A model generated the notes under the pieces. That model worked only from the letters and a program-made list of their open reading frames with translations. It did not search any database and was not told the origin of the DNA. Below are positions 1 to 9,142 of a DNA stretch of 64,000 bases, one piece after another; position 1 is the stretch's first letter; each line of letters opens with the position of its first letter. Source of the DNA: Schaalia odontolytica (lineage in GTDB: Bacteria; Actinomycetota; Actinomycetes; Actinomycetales; Actinomycetaceae). The translations under genes and the position numbers were made by a program. The DNA is taken from assembly GCF_002847525.1 (NCBI RefSeq), contig NZ_PKKM01000001.1:1-64000 (forward strand), given 5' to 3'.

Positions 1-93
1 TCCGCACTCGGATTCCGAAACCTCAACCACTACATCACCCGAGCACTCCTCGAAACCGGAGGATTCAGACCCCAACTACACCCTCAATTATGA
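1..93 (+). CDS. Transposase, C-terminal fragment (ISL3-like)
   Basis: Thirty codons are visible, including GFRNLNHYITRALLETGG, and they end at TGA 91-93. The pattern G-(F/Y)-R-N-(F/L)-x-x-Y-x-x-R-x-L-L near the C-terminus resembles the end of ISL3-type transposases, which carry a DDE-like catalytic core upstream (outside the window). Whether the full gene is intact cannot be seen here. An unrelated transposase family remains possible. Confidence 0.5.
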   Translation, partial: SALGFRNLNHYITRALLETGGFRPQLHPQL

Positions 94-99
94 AGAGCC
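1..99 (+). mobile_element. Right end of an insertion sequence, ISL3-like
   Basis: The window opens inside an open frame that reads to a TGA at 91-93 and is immediately followed by AAGAGCC ending at 99. ISL3-family elements characteristically end in GGCTCTT-type inverted repeats, so this looks like the right terminal repeat. The left end lies outside the window, so the partner repeat and target duplication cannot be checked. The family assignment rests on a short tail and is tentative. Confidence 0.45.
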
Positions 100-167
100 A
101 TCAATCCTCTCTCGCAGACGTACGGTTCGGATAAGGACATTGAGCCGGTGAGTCGAAAGAACGATGG

Positions 168-1382
168 ATGGGATATCAGGCAATGGTGAATTCAGTGAAT
201 ACCACTCGTTGCCTTCATCGGAGCAGTGTTGTTGTTGCATCTGCTGTCGCCCTCACGGCAGCGTCGCTTATTGTACCTGTCGCCCCGGCGCATGCGGCTG
301 ACCCTATTACTGCCGCTGACCAACCATATTTCACCTACTACCACCTTGACCAAGCCAGGGCGAAGGGCTACACGGGTAAAGGCGTAACGATTGCAATGAT
401 TGATGGACCGGTTGAGACTACTGCGCTAGAACTTGCCGGTGCATCGATCCAAGAAAAGGAAACTTGCTCAATTAACTCATCTTTGGCTTCCAAAAGCCAC
501 GGAACCTCGGTGGCTTCAATTCTGGTTTCCCCAAATTATGGTGTCGCCCCAGATGCAACCTTGCTGGCGTATCGGACAGGTTCCAAGCAGGATGGCGATC
601 AACCTTCCTCCGACTGTATTGATGGTAGTTCGCGCATCAAGTACGGCTATGCATGGTTGCTGAACTCAGCAATGAACGATGGTGCGCAGATTATCAATTT
701 GTCTTCCTCTAGTACGTCTCAAGAAAATGAGTTGAAATGGGCAATAGCACGCTCGATGGCTCAGGGAATTATCATTACTGCTTCTGCAGGTAATGAAGCG
801 ACCGATGGTAACGCGACTTCTCTCTCGCAGTGGTCGGGAGTAGTTGGCGTTTCTGCAATTGGGATTGATGATAGCAGGCAGGAGTATTCGTCCTGGGGAC
901 AGGGAGTTACTACCGCGGCTGTTGGAGGCCCACTTGCGGTACACGACTACGTAAGTGGGCAGGTCACACAAGTGTCGGGAACATCGGTCTCCGCCCCAAT
1001 TGTTGCCGGAACCCTTGCCCTAGCCCGCCAGAAGTGGCCAAATGCGACCAGCAACCAGCTCCTGCAACTTCTCGTGAAGACAGGACTGAATCCCGATCAC
1101 GGATGGAACCAATACACGGGATACGGTGCTATTGATCCCGCTGCCATGGTCAAGACGGATCCGAGTCAATTCCCCGATGAGAATCCGCTTGCCGATAAAG
1201 GGGGAGGCTCGAGTCCCACGCAGTCGGAAGTGCAACAGTACCTGGATGGCATTGTTGATCCGACGGAGATTGTTAACGACAACTCCTACACGTATCGAGG
1301 CCTTGATGAATCCAAGCTGACGGATCCGATGAACACCTCGGTTACCCACCTGGGAACAAGCCCTCGCTACCACGCGAAATAG
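168..1382 (+). CDS. Secreted S8 subtilisin-like serine protease
   Basis: 404-residue predicted extracellular protease. Residues 1-43 form a signal peptide with a basic start, a hydrophobic stretch around 20-38 and a likely cut after APAHA. The subtilase catalytic triad is present: Asp79 (MIDGP), His111 (SKSHGTSVAS) and Ser273 (SGTSVSAPIVAG), with the oxyanion Asn in SAGNE at about 209. There is no C-terminal membrane segment, unlike ESX-linked mycosins, and no ESX genes lie nearby. The tail after about 330 is Ser/Pro-rich with no recognised domain. An ATG at 183 is an alternative start; neither has a strong ribosome site. The gene is less GC-rich than the block that follows and sits directly beside the insertion-sequence end, which suggests acquisition. 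Substrate unknown. Confidence 0.85.
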   Translation: MGYQAMVNSVNTTRCLHRSSVVVASAVALTAASLIVPVAPAHAADPITAADQPYFTYYHLDQARAKGYTGKGVTIAMIDGPVETTALELAGASIQEKETCSINSSLASKSHGTSVASILVSPNYGVAPDATLLAYRTGSKQDGDQPSSDCIDGSSRIKYGYAWLLNSAMNDGAQIINLSSSSTSQENELKWAIARSMAQGIIITASAGNEATDGNATSLSQWSGVVGVSAIGIDDSRQEYSSWGQGVTTAAVGGPLAVHDYVSGQVTQVSGTSVSAPIVAGTLALARQKWPNATSNQLLQLLVKTGLNPDHGWNQYTGYGAIDPAAMVKTDPSQFPDENPLADKGGGSSPTQSEVQQYLDGIVDPTEIVNDNSYTYRGLDESKLTDPMNTSVTHLGTSPRYHAK

Positions 1383-1393
1383 TGTGTAGAGAC

Positions 1394-1435
1394 GACGGTG
1401 AGGTGGCCGGGAGCAATCCCGGCCACCCCACCGTC
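1394..1435. terminator. Bidirectional hairpin between the protease and topoisomerase genes
   Basis: A near-perfect stem pairs 1394-1412 with 1417-1435 around a GCAA tetraloop, with one internal mismatch. It lies between two convergent genes and can serve both. There is no long U-tract on either side. Confidence 0.75.
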
Positions 1436-1452
1436 ATGACTAGAAGGGGGCG

Positions 1453-3921
1453 TCAGCCGATCGACGCGATCGCGAAGGTGATCGGCACGCCCGAGCCGTC
1501 GCGGCGCTCGTCCTCGGCGGGCAGTTCAATGGGCGAACCATCCGCGGACGCGGCGCGTGCCGGCTTCGTGCCCACCCACGCGATATCGAGTCGATCCTCA
1601 CCGCGCAGGAAGCGCTGGCAGCGCACGCCCTGACCGCCTCGGCCCTTCGCCGGGTAGCACTCGAAAGGCGTCACCTTCACCGTCGTCTGGCCCGTGCCCG
1701 GCAGTGCGCCCAGAGCGGCGGCCACAGTCACGACGACGGCGTCGATGGGAGCCTCGACCACCCAGAAGCCCAAGGCCTCGGCACCGGCGTTCAGCTTCAT
1801 ACCCGCCATGCCGCCGGCCGTACGACCCTGCGGGCGAACCTTCGCAGCGGGGGTACGCAGCATCTGCGCGTCCGACGAAATAAACACCAGGTCCGCCTCG
1901 TCCGAGCAGCGATCGAAGCCCACTAGACGGTCACCATCCTCCAGGGCGATGACCTCCCACTCGTCGCGCTGCAGCACGTCCGGGCGCAGGCGCTTGACCG
2001 TGCCGCGAGCCGTGCCCATCGCGACCACATCGGTGCCCTCGGGATCGAGGAGACCAACGGCGGGAACGTCCGTGTGCAGCAGGAGTGACGCAGGCATCGC
2101 CCCGGCAAGGGACAGGCCCGTCTCAAAGCGGGGGAGTGCTGGCAGATCCACGACGTCGATGCGGTGGGCGATGCCGTCCTCCGTCACCACGGCTACCTGC
2201 GAGCGGGCCGTCGACGGCAGCTGCACGCGCCAGCCGTCCGACGCCGCGCGAGGTCCGGGCTCAAGGGGATCCCCGCCCTCGACGCGGGCGAGAGCCCCCG
2301 AGGAGGACAAAACCACGACGCACGGGTCGTCCGGGATCTGCAGGTCCAGGCCCTTGCCGGAACGCGACACCGACGGCAGGGCCGCCAGCGCGGCATCGTC
2401 GGACGCGGCTCCCACGGGCGTGCCCGTCGACGCAAGCAGCAGCGTGCGGCGCGGCGTGCCCAGGCGATCCGAGACCTCGCGCAGCTCCTTCTTCACGAGC
2501 GCGCGCAGTAACTCCGGATCCTCCAGTATCTCGCGCAGAGAGGCGATCTTCGCCAGCAGCTCATCGCGCTCGGTCTCCAGCTCGATGCGTGAGAACTTCG
2601 TGAGGCGGCGCAGGCGCAGCTCCAGGATGTAGTTGGCCTGGGCCTCGGACAGGTCGAAGGCCGTCATGAGGCGCTCGCGCGCGATCTCCGCGTCGTCGGA
2701 GGAGCGAATGATGGCGATAACATCGTCGATGTCCAGGATCGCGATGAGCAGGCCCTCGACCAGGTGCAGGCGATCCTCGCACTTCTTCAGGCGGAAGCGG
2801 CTGCGGCGCGTCGTGACATCAAGGCGGTGATCGAGGAAGACCTGCAGCATCTCCTTGAGGCCCAGCGTGCGCGGCTGGCCGCCTACGAGCGCCACCGCGT
2901 TGATCGAGAAGGAATCCTCCAGCGGCGTGCGCTGGTAGAGCTGCTGGAGCACGGCCTCGGGGTTGAAACCGTTCTTCACCTCGATGACCAAGCGCAGGCC
3001 GTGGATGCGGTCCGTGAGATTCTGAACCGAGGAAATACCCTTGAGGCGTCCTGCGTTCGCGTTTTCCTTGATCTTTTCGATGACCTTTTCGGGACCGACC
3101 ATGTAGGGCAGCTGCGTGACGATAATGCCCATCTTGCGGGCGGTCACGCGCTCGATCTGGACTTTCGCGCGGGTCTTGAACGCGCCTCGGCCCGTCTCGT
3201 AGGCCTCCTTGATGCCCTCGAGACCCACGATGACGCCACCCTCAGGCAGGTCGGGACCCGGAATGTAGCGCATGAGGTCGGCGACGGACGCCGACGGGTT
3301 ATCCAGCAGGTGAATGGCGCCCGCGATCGTCTCCGACAGGTTGTGCGGGGCGATATTCGTCGCCATACCCACGGCGATACCCGAGGCGCCGTTGACCAGC
3401 AGCTGCGGGAACGCGGCCGGCAGGACGTCCGGCTGCATGAACTGGTTGTCGTAGTTGGGGACGAAGTCGACCGTGTCCTCGTCCAGGCCCGTCACCAGGT
3501 CCAGCGCGGCGGGTGCCATGCGTGCCTCGGTGTAACGCGCGGCGGCCGGGCCGTCGTCCAGAGAGCCGAAGTTACCGTGCCCATCGACCAGGGGAACGCG
3601 CAGGTTGAAGGGCTGCGCGAGGCGCACCAAGGCCTCGTAAATCGCGGAATCGCCGTGCGGGTGGAGCTTACCCATGACCTCGCCGACCACGCGCTGGGAC
3701 TTCACGTGTCCCTTGTCGGGGCGCAGCCCCATCTGATCCATCTGGAACAGGATGCGGCGCTGCACGGGCTTGAGGCCGTCGCGCGCGTCGGGGAGCGCGC
3801 GAGCGTAGATCACCGAGACGGCATACTCCAGGAAGGACCCACGCATCTCATCGGATACGTCGATCTCTGTGATGTTCTCGTCCTTCTCAGGGATGTCGAC
3901 GACCTGGTCCTTCTTAGCCAT
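1453..3921 (-). CDS. parC: Type II DNA topoisomerase subunit A (ParC/GyrA family)
   Basis: 822-residue breakage-rejoining subunit of an ATP-dependent type II topoisomerase. The N-terminal [18 protein letters not shown] region, the winged-helix [13 protein letters not shown] segment and the catalytic tyrosine Tyr130 (AARYTEARM) are all present, followed by the tower and coiled-coil region and a degenerate C-terminal beta-pinwheel (about 500-820). No clean GyrA box is seen, which favours a topoisomerase IV-like role over gyrase. The quinolone-determining positions read Ser92 and Glu96, the wild-type-looking state. The partner ParE is not in the window. The ATG at 3921 has an AATAAT hexamer 7 nt upstream, suggesting leaderless transcription. 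Confidence 0.9.
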   Translation of the reverse strand: MAKKDQVVDIPEKDENITEIDVSDEMRGSFLEYAVSVIYARALPDARDGLKPVQRRILFQMDQMGLRPDKGHVKSQRVVGEVMGKLHPHGDSAIYEALVRLAQPFNLRVPLVDGHGNFGSLDDGPAAARYTEARMAPAALDLVTGLDEDTVDFVPNYDNQFMQPDVLPAAFPQLLVNGASGIAVGMATNIAPHNLSETIAGAIHLLDNPSASVADLMRYIPGPDLPEGGVIVGLEGIKEAYETGRGAFKTRAKVQIERVTARKMGIIVTQLPYMVGPEKVIEKIKENANAGRLKGISSVQNLTDRIHGLRLVIEVKNGFNPEAVLQQLYQRTPLEDSFSINAVALVGGQPRTLGLKEMLQVFLDHRLDVTTRRSRFRLKKCEDRLHLVEGLLIAILDIDDVIAIIRSSDDAEIARERLMTAFDLSEAQANYILELRLRRLTKFSRIELETERDELLAKIASLREILEDPELLRALVKKELREVSDRLGTPRRTLLLASTGTPVGAASDDAALAALPSVSRSGKGLDLQIPDDPCVVVLSSSGALARVEGGDPLEPGPRAASDGWRVQLPSTARSQVAVVTEDGIAHRIDVVDLPALPRFETGLSLAGAMPASLLLHTDVPAVGLLDPEGTDVVAMGTARGTVKRLRPDVLQRDEWEVIALEDGDRLVGFDRCSDEADLVFISSDAQMLRTPAAKVRPQGRTAGGMAGMKLNAGAEALGFWVVEAPIDAVVVTVAAALGALPGTGQTTVKVTPFECYPAKGRGGQGVRCQRFLRGEDRLDIAWVGTKPARAASADGSPIELPAEDERRDGSGVPITFAIASIG

Positions 3922-3928
3922 ACGCGCA

Positions 3929-3934
3929 ATTATT
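3929..3934 (-). promoter_or_regulatory. Putative leaderless -10 element of parC
   Basis: On the minus strand AATAAT (5 of 6 to the TATAAT consensus) ends 7 nt before the ATG, so transcription would start at or next to the start codon. No ribosome site is present. It lies within a CGCGCAAT/ATTGCGCG palindrome. Confidence 0.5.
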
Positions 3935-3976
3935 GCGCGGCTTGGCGCTCATATCGACTGGCGCGCCGCTTCGGGG

Positions 3977-3982
3977 CACAAT
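3977..3982 (+). promoter_or_regulatory. Putative leaderless -10 element of the DUF5998 gene
   Basis: CACAAT (4 of 6) ends 6 nt before the ATG at 3989, with no ribosome site between. It is the divergent counterpart of the parC promoter. Confidence 0.4.
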
Positions 3983-3988
3983 TGGGGC

Positions 3989-4525
3989 ATGGACACATGG
4001 ACCCGTATCGAACGTGGGGGCTTCTACCCCAAGGCCGTGCAGCGCGCGCTGCGCCGCGCTCTGGGCGCCGCGGAGCCGATCGTGACGCTGTGCCAGGTGG
4101 ATACGGGTTTCGACCGCGGATCGGTATTCCGGCACCTGACGGTCGCCTCGCTGACGGACCGCGCCATCGTCCAGCTGCACGTCGATGAGATGGACGGCGG
4201 CTCTGCGACGATCGCGACGGCCGTGCATCGCGTCGGCGACATCGCCGGGTACTCCACGATGGAGGTTTACACGGATCCGGAGAACGCGAGCGGCCTGTCC
4301 GAAATGACGATTGCGCTGGACCTGAAGGGCGCGCGCCGCCTCGAGCTTGAGCCCGCCCGCTGCGACGACCCCAATTGCATGGCCGATCATGGCCTGGCGG
4401 GCACGTCCTTCCCCGACGACATGACCTTCCGTATCTCCGCGGCCGCCGATGGGCAGGACGCCCTCGACGAGGCCATGGTCTTCGTCGATCACCTTGCCAC
4501 ACTGATGGGGACCCGCAGTGAGTGA
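3989..4525 (+). CDS. DUF5998 family protein
   Basis: 178-residue soluble protein beginning MDTWTRIERGGFYP. It matches my recollection of an actinobacterial family of unknown function (DUF5998) that is usually found just before an alkaline-phosphatase-like gene, as here. It has no signal peptide or membrane segment. A CDDPNC motif near residue 131 could bind a metal, but this is speculative. The ATG at 3989 is preferred because an upstream extension would run into the parC promoter. Its stop lies 8 nt inside the next gene, so the two are probably co-transcribed and translationally coupled. Confidence 0.8.
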   Translation: MDTWTRIERGGFYPKAVQRALRRALGAAEPIVTLCQVDTGFDRGSVFRHLTVASLTDRAIVQLHVDEMDGGSATIATAVHRVGDIAGYSTMEVYTDPENASGLSEMTIALDLKGARRLELEPARCDDPNCMADHGLAGTSFPDDMTFRISAAADGQDALDEAMVFVDHLATLMGTRSE

Positions 4526-5666
4526 GCGCGAACTGACGCTGGACCTGCCTGGCGCCGACCTGCCCGGCGCGGGGGATCCTGTCATCACGGACGTTATCGC
4601 TGGCGCCCTCGCATCGATCGATTCAGCGCTGCCCGGCGCCTCGGCGCAGGCGGCCGACGCCCTCGGGATCGAGGCCGGGGCTGAGCAGGTGCTCCTCATC
4701 CTCGTGGACGGGCTTGGGTACGAGCTGATCCAGGATCACCTCGGGCATACGCCGACGCTGCGCCGCGTGAGGAACGATATTCGCTCGATCCACACGGTCG
4801 TCCCCTCGACGACGGCCGCGGCCATCACGGCATTCGGGACGGGGGCTCGCCCGGGTGCGACCAACATGGTGGGCTTTTCCGTCGCCTACGGTGGCGGCGT
4901 CATGAACCTGTTGGCCATGGAGGGTGGGCCCGCGCCCACCGAGTGGCAGCCCACCCCCACGTACTTTGAGCGCCTCGCAGCGGTTGGCGTGTCCTCGGCC
5001 GTCATCTCGCCCGCGCGTTTTGCGGGCTCCGGACTAACGGGTGCCGCACTGCGCGGAGCGCGTCACGTGCCTGCGGAGACGCTCGATGAGCGCGTGAGCG
5101 CCGCCCTGCGCGAGCTGCGCGCGGGAACGCCCGTGGTGTACCTCTACTGGTCCGAGATCGACCACGCCGGCCACGGCTCGGGCGTCGGCTCGGACAGCTG
5201 GATCGGTGGCCTCGAAGAGTTCGATGCGGGCCTCGCCCGGCTGTTGAGGTCGCTGCCCGCGGGCGTGCGCACCGTCATGACGGCCGATCATGGCATGATC
5301 AACGTCGACGCCACGCAGATCCTCGACGTCGCATCCACGCCCGCCCTGCGCGATGGCGTGCGCATCATCGCGGGAGAAACTCGCGCGGTGCACGTCCACG
5401 CCGAGGAAGGACGCGCCGACGAGGTGGAGGCGCGCTGGCGCGACGTCCTGGGGGAGAGCGCCTGGGTCGTGTCCGGTGACGACATCAGCACCCTTATCGG
5501 TGCGGGTGACGGCGCGTCGATTATCGGAGACTTCCTCGTTCTCGCACGAGGCCGGGGCGGAGTCGTCGACTCACGCACGCAAAGCGCTTCGGCGATTGCT
5601 ATGCCCGGTGTGCACGGATCGCTCACCTCCACGGAAATGCGCATTCCCGTCATCGTCCTGTCGTAG
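4518..5666 (+). CDS. Alkaline phosphatase-superfamily phosphodiesterase/pyrophosphatase
   Basis: 382-residue enzyme of the alkaline phosphatase/nucleotide pyrophosphatase fold. Metal and nucleophile motifs are visible: Asp64 (ILVDGLGYE), the nucleophilic Thr in VVPSTTA (98-99), EIDHAGHG in the middle, and TADHGMINVD near 254. No signal peptide is apparent, so action in the cytoplasm is likely. The substrate is unknown; relatives cleave phosphodiester or pyrophosphate bonds in nucleotides or headgroups. GTG start at 4518 overlaps the preceding stop. It is followed by a strong hairpin. Confidence 0.85.
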   Translation: MSERELTLDLPGADLPGAGDPVITDVIAGALASIDSALPGASAQAADALGIEAGAEQVLLILVDGLGYELIQDHLGHTPTLRRVRNDIRSIHTVVPSTTAAAITAFGTGARPGATNMVGFSVAYGGGVMNLLAMEGGPAPTEWQPTPTYFERLAAVGVSSAVISPARFAGSGLTGAALRGARHVPAETLDERVSAALRELRAGTPVVYLYWSEIDHAGHGSGVGSDSWIGGLEEFDAGLARLLRSLPAGVRTVMTADHGMINVDATQILDVASTPALRDGVRIIAGETRAVHVHAEEGRADEVEARWRDVLGESAWVVSGDDISTLIGAGDGASIIGDFLVLARGRGGVVDSRTQSASAIAMPGVHGSLTSTEMRIPVIVLS

Positions 5667-5687
5667 GACGACAACGGGACATACGCG

Positions 5688-5719
5688 AAGCGGCCGCTTA
5701 CTGATGTGAGCGGCCGCTT
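5688..5719. terminator. Bidirectional terminator hairpin
   Basis: The palindromic block AGCGGCCGCT occurs at 5689-5698 and again at 5709-5718, forming a 10-bp or longer stem around a 10-nt loop, flanked by AA and TT. It lies between two convergent genes and ends both transcripts. Confidence 0.75.
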
Positions 5720-5733
5720 GACGTGTGAACGGT

Positions 5734-6981
5734 TTAGGACTTCGACCCGAAAAGAATCTCGTCCCAGCTGGGGACCGACCGGCGGGTCTTCTTCGAGGAA
5801 GCGCGCGCCATCCTCGAACCCGTCACTCCCTGAGCGGGAACGGACCCGGTCGCGCTCTCCTCTGCCTCGGCAGGTGCGGACTCAGCGGAATCGGGCGCCG
5901 ACACGGCCTTCATGGGGATCGCGGGGGTCGCCTGCTCTTCGGCCTTTGGCTCCTCGCCCTTGTCCACGTCCGAAGACACGGGGGCATCGGAGAGCCACGG
6001 CAGCACGCCCGACGAGGCCGGGGCCTCGTTCTTCGGCGACCGCGAAGCCACGGGGATGGAGCCGGTTGCCGCGGGGCGAGCTGACGGAATCTGCCCGGTC
6101 GCGGGGAAGAGCGCGTCTTCGGAGGTCTGTGCCGGTGCCTCAGACTTCGTGCGCGCCGACGCGAGGGAATAGATGCGCGCGGAAATCGGGCCCGTCGACG
6201 TGTCGGGCTCCGTCGTGGGAGCCTCCTCCTCGCCAGCGATTGCGGCCAGGTACTCGGCTTCCTCGTCCACCTCGTCGTCCAGATCCAGGTCAATCTGCTG
6301 GCGCTTGCCGCGCACGGCGTTGAGCTGATCGACGATTGCCTCGCGGTTACGCAGATCCTCCTCGTCCGGATCCGGAGTGGGAGTGGGAGCCGTGCGAGGC
6401 AGGGGAGTGAAGATCGACGCCGTCGGAGAGACGGACACCTGCTCGGTCAGCCACTGAGCCTCTTGGTCGATAGCCTCCAGCGAGCCGGAATTCGACAGAT
6501 GCCAATGGGCCGCATGCTCGGCGGCTCCCTGCACGAACGTCACGATGATTTGCCAGGGCTCCCCGGCCTCGCGGGTCGCAGCCCATTCCAGGGAAGCGGG
6601 GTCGACGCCGCGTGCGGCCAAGCGATCGACGACGAGATCACCCATCGTCGGACCACCCTCGCCGACGCGAACGGCGCGCGCACGGGTGAGCGCATAATCT
6701 TTTTCGGCCTGCACGGGAGCCTCAAAGCGCTCGACCGCGCTGACTTCCATTCCGTGTTCGGACGCAATGTCCTGAGGAGTTGCGCCAGCGCGCAGGAGGG
6801 CCTGAATGTCACGAGGAGCGAGGGTGGGGCGAGCGGGAGCAAGCTCCACCCGCGGACGGTCGCGGCGCGTCGCACCGCGGAGCTCGTCCGAGATCAACAC
6901 CGAATAGCGTTCACCCTGGGCATCGGTGAGCACCAGGGACTCGCCATCGGCGCTGGTCCCGAGCAATTCGAGCTCAATCAT
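5734..6981 (-). CDS. sepH: Septation protein SepH
   Basis: 415-residue cell-division regulator. The conserved N-terminal domain (DUF3071, about 1-170) begins MIELELLGTSADGESLVL and contains a helix-turn-helix-like segment (APRDIQALLRAGATPQDIA). Known SepH from Streptomyces and Mycobacterium stimulates FtsZ assembly; that role is transferred by family. Residues 200-415 are low-complexity, acidic and Ala/Pro/Ser-rich, likely disordered, ending with the SepH-like tail RRSVPSWDEILFGSKS. The ATG at 6981 is preferred over the GTG at 6984 because GAGGAGGA then sits at proper spacing. Divergent from the DUF4193 gene. Confidence 0.9.
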   Translation of the reverse strand: MIELELLGTSADGESLVLTDAQGERYSVLISDELRGATRRDRPRVELAPARPTLAPRDIQALLRAGATPQDIASEHGMEVSAVERFEAPVQAEKDYALTRARAVRVGEGGPTMGDLVVDRLAARGVDPASLEWAATREAGEPWQIIVTFVQGAAEHAAHWHLSNSGSLEAIDQEAQWLTEQVSVSPTASIFTPLPRTAPTPTPDPDEEDLRNREAIVDQLNAVRGKRQQIDLDLDDEVDEEAEYLAAIAGEEEAPTTEPDTSTGPISARIYSLASARTKSEAPAQTSEDALFPATGQIPSARPAATGSIPVASRSPKNEAPASSGVLPWLSDAPVSSDVDKGEEPKAEEQATPAIPMKAVSAPDSAESAPAEAEESATGSVPAQGVTGSRMARASSKKTRRSVPSWDEILFGSKS

Positions 6982-7147
6982 CACTTCCTCCTCAAACGTC
7001 TAGGTCGAATCGTCTCAAATAATGCAAAGAATGTCGCGTAGCTGGGCGCGTGTCACACATACGATGGCACATTACTCTCACAAGTGTTATCCTCCCTGCG
7101 CATAGACCACTCGCGCAAACCGGCTCGAGAGGCGAAAGGGGAGAACC

Positions 7148-7450
7148 ATGGCAACCGATTACGATGCGCCGCGCAAGAACGAAGACGAGGTCGCAGAGGA
7201 CTCGATCGAGGAGCTGAAGTCCCGTCGCAACGACGCCGGCTCCGCCGAGATCGAGGAAGACGAGAACGAGGCCGCCGAGAATTTCGAGCTTCCTGGCGCT
7301 GACCTGTCAAAGGAAGAACTGACCGTTCACGTCGTTCCCCGTCAAGAAGACGAGTTCACCTGCTCGCAGTGCTTCCTCGTGCACCACGCGTCGCAGCTCG
7401 ACCACGTGGACGCCAACGGCGCCCCCGTGTGCACCGAGTGCGCGATGTGA
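7148..7450 (+). CDS. DUF4193 zinc-ribbon-like protein
   Basis: 100-residue actinobacterial protein of unknown function. The first half is highly acidic and probably disordered; the second half carries two CxxC pairs (Cys72/75 and Cys95/98) expected to hold a zinc ion. It begins MATDYDAPRKNEDE, the hallmark of the DUF4193 family. GGGGAGAA precedes the ATG. It is divergent from sepH, as in other actinobacteria as far as I recall, and is followed after 9 nt by the DUF3710 gene. Confidence 0.9.
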   Translation: MATDYDAPRKNEDEVAEDSIEELKSRRNDAGSAEIEEDENEAAENFELPGADLSKEELTVHVVPRQEDEFTCSQCFLVHHASQLDHVDANGAPVCTECAM

Positions 7451-7459
7451 GGTAGGACG

Positions 7460-8092
7460 ATGTTCGGACGCAACAAGAAGAACGCTGAAGAAGACATCGA
7501 AGAGGTCGAGGTCCTGCCTCGCCTCAGCGACGAAGATGCGGACATCTGGAGTGAGCCCGGTCCTCGCAACTACGGTGAGGTCGACGCCTCCGACGGCTAC
7601 GTCGACATGGGATCCATCCTGTTCCCCGCGGTTCAGGGCATGCAGCTGCGCACGCAGGTCGCCGACGACGGAACGACCGTCCTGCAGATCCTCGTCGTTC
7701 TCGGTAGCTCCGGCATCCAGATGAGCGTCGCCGCCGCGCCCCGTTCCGGTGGCGTGTGGGAGGAACTGCGCGAAGAAATTCGCAAAGGCTTCGAAGACCA
7801 GGGCGCCAAGGTAGCCGACTACCCGACGCGCTACGGCAACGAGCTCCTCGTCGACATGCCAATGCAGATGCCCGACGGACGCTCCGCGACCTCGCGTATG
7901 CGCATCATCGGCCGCGAAGGCGACCGCTGGTTCGCCCGCATCGACATCCTCGGCCCCGCCGCCGCGAACGCGGAAGCCGGCGTCGAGATCGAAAAGGTCA
8001 TCGACCGCATCATCGTGCGACGCGATGAGCACCCGCGCACACGCCTGGAGCTGCTCCCGGTACACCTGCCTGCGGGTGCCCAGGAAGCCTGA
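7460..8092 (+). CDS. DUF3710 domain protein
   Basis: 210-residue soluble protein with an acidic N-terminus (about 1-35) and a mixed alpha/beta body (DUF3710) of unknown biochemical role. Typical family stretches are GSILFPAVQGMQLR and the later VDMPMQMPDGR. Second gene in the four-gene run from 7148 to 9142; the next gene starts 1 nt after its stop. Confidence 0.85.
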   Translation: MFGRNKKNAEEDIEEVEVLPRLSDEDADIWSEPGPRNYGEVDASDGYVDMGSILFPAVQGMQLRTQVADDGTTVLQILVVLGSSGIQMSVAAAPRSGGVWEELREEIRKGFEDQGAKVADYPTRYGNELLVDMPMQMPDGRSATSRMRIIGREGDRWFARIDILGPAAANAEAGVEIEKVIDRIIVRRDEHPRTRLELLPVHLPAGAQEA

Positions 8093-8093
8093 C

Positions 8094-8474
8094 ATGGCCT
8101 CGTGGATCGCTCGGGTGGGCGCGGCACTCGGTCTCGACAAGGACACGCGTTCCCTGGACGCTGCCCTTGACGAGGACTCGGCGCGCGCCGCCCGCGGGGT
8201 CACGCCCATCCGCGACGTGACCGACCGCTCTCATGTGCTCGTGTTCGGCACGCTGCTGGGTATGACGTACCCGCCCGAGGAGGGAGCCCAGCGCGTCCTC
8301 GTTGCGACCCTGTACGACGGTACTGACACCCTGGAGCTGCGCTGGCCTGGCCGCGCGTCCATTCCCGGGCTCAGCGTCGGCCAACGTCTCGAGGCCGAAG
8401 GCACCGTCGGTCGCGTGGGCGAACGCCTCGTCATCATTAACCCCCTCTATCGCGTGATCGCGGGGGAAGGCTGA
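8094..8474 (+). CDS. OB-fold nucleic-acid-binding domain protein
   Basis: 126-residue protein. After about 40 N-terminal residues there is a predicted OB-fold beta barrel (SHVLVFGTLLGMTYPP to RLVIINPLYRVI). The fold resembles the small OB proteins found between DUF3710 and DUF3159 genes in actinobacteria; the ligand is unknown. The ATG at 8094 is chosen because upstream starts would overlap the DUF3710 gene heavily. Its TGA overlaps the next ATG (TGATG). Confidence 0.75.
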   Translation: MASWIARVGAALGLDKDTRSLDAALDEDSARAARGVTPIRDVTDRSHVLVFGTLLGMTYPPEEGAQRVLVATLYDGTDTLELRWPGRASIPGLSVGQRLEAEGTVGRVGERLVIINPLYRVIAGEG

Positions 8475-9142
8475 TGCCGACCCCACGCTGGATGAGTCAG
8501 GCAACCTCCGATGACTTCTCGTGGTCCGACGCGCTCGGAGGCACGCGCGGCGTCATCGAAGCTACCGCACCCGGCCTCGTGTTCGTTGTCGTGTACGTGG
8601 CCACGCGTGCGCTCGTCCCCACGCTGATCGCGGCATCGTGCGTCGCGCTTCTTGCCTGCGTGATCCGCCTCGTTCAACGCCAGGGGCTCCAACAGGCACT
8701 GTCCGGGCTGTTCGGTGTCGCCATCGGCGTCATCTTCGCGGCCGCGACGGGGCGCGGAGAGAATTACTTCGCGTGGGGTATTGTCACGAACATCGCCATG
8801 GCCCTCGTATTCGCCGTGTCCGTTCTGCTCAGGAGGGGCCTCGTCGCCCAGTTCTACGGCCCGCTGACCGGACTGCCCAAGGGGTGGCAGTCAGACCCCA
8901 CGTACGCGGACCTGCGCCGCAGCTGCAGCTTGCTGACGTGGATGTGGGCCGGTATCTTCGCGCTGCGCGTTGCCGTTCAGGCGCCCCTCTGGCTCGGCGG
9001 ACAGGTCGCGGCGCTCGGCGTGGCCAAGCTGATCCTCGGCCTGCCGCTCTTCGGGCTCGGCGCCTGGGCCACGTGGTGGGGCCTGCGCCGTTACTCCTCG
9101 TCCTCCGATGATTCCTCCGACTCCGGGGAAGCGACCAACTGA
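8474..9142 (+). CDS. DUF3159 membrane protein
   Basis: 222-residue integral membrane protein with about five to six hydrophobic segments between residues 30 and 205. The family (DUF3159) is actinobacterial and of unknown function, usually adjacent to OB-fold and Trk genes. The last 15 residues are a Ser/Asp-rich cytoplasmic-looking tail. Its 3' end overlaps the convergent TrkA gene by 52 nt, so that tail is encoded opposite another acidic tail. Confidence 0.85.
   Translation: MPTPRWMSQATSDDFSWSDALGGTRGVIEATAPGLVFVVVYVATRALVPTLIAASCVALLACVIRLVQRQGLQQALSGLFGVAIGVIFAAATGRGENYFAWGIVTNIAMALVFAVSVLLRRGLVAQFYGPLTGLPKGWQSDPTYADLRRSCSLLTWMWAGIFALRVAVQAPLWLGGQVAALGVAKLILGLPLFGLGAWATWWGLRRYSSSSDDSSDSGEATN

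Noticed and set aside
168..1382. Mycosin (MycP) of an ESX secretion locus
   Set aside because: No C-terminal membrane helix and no ESX genes (eccC, esx, PE/PPE) in the window.
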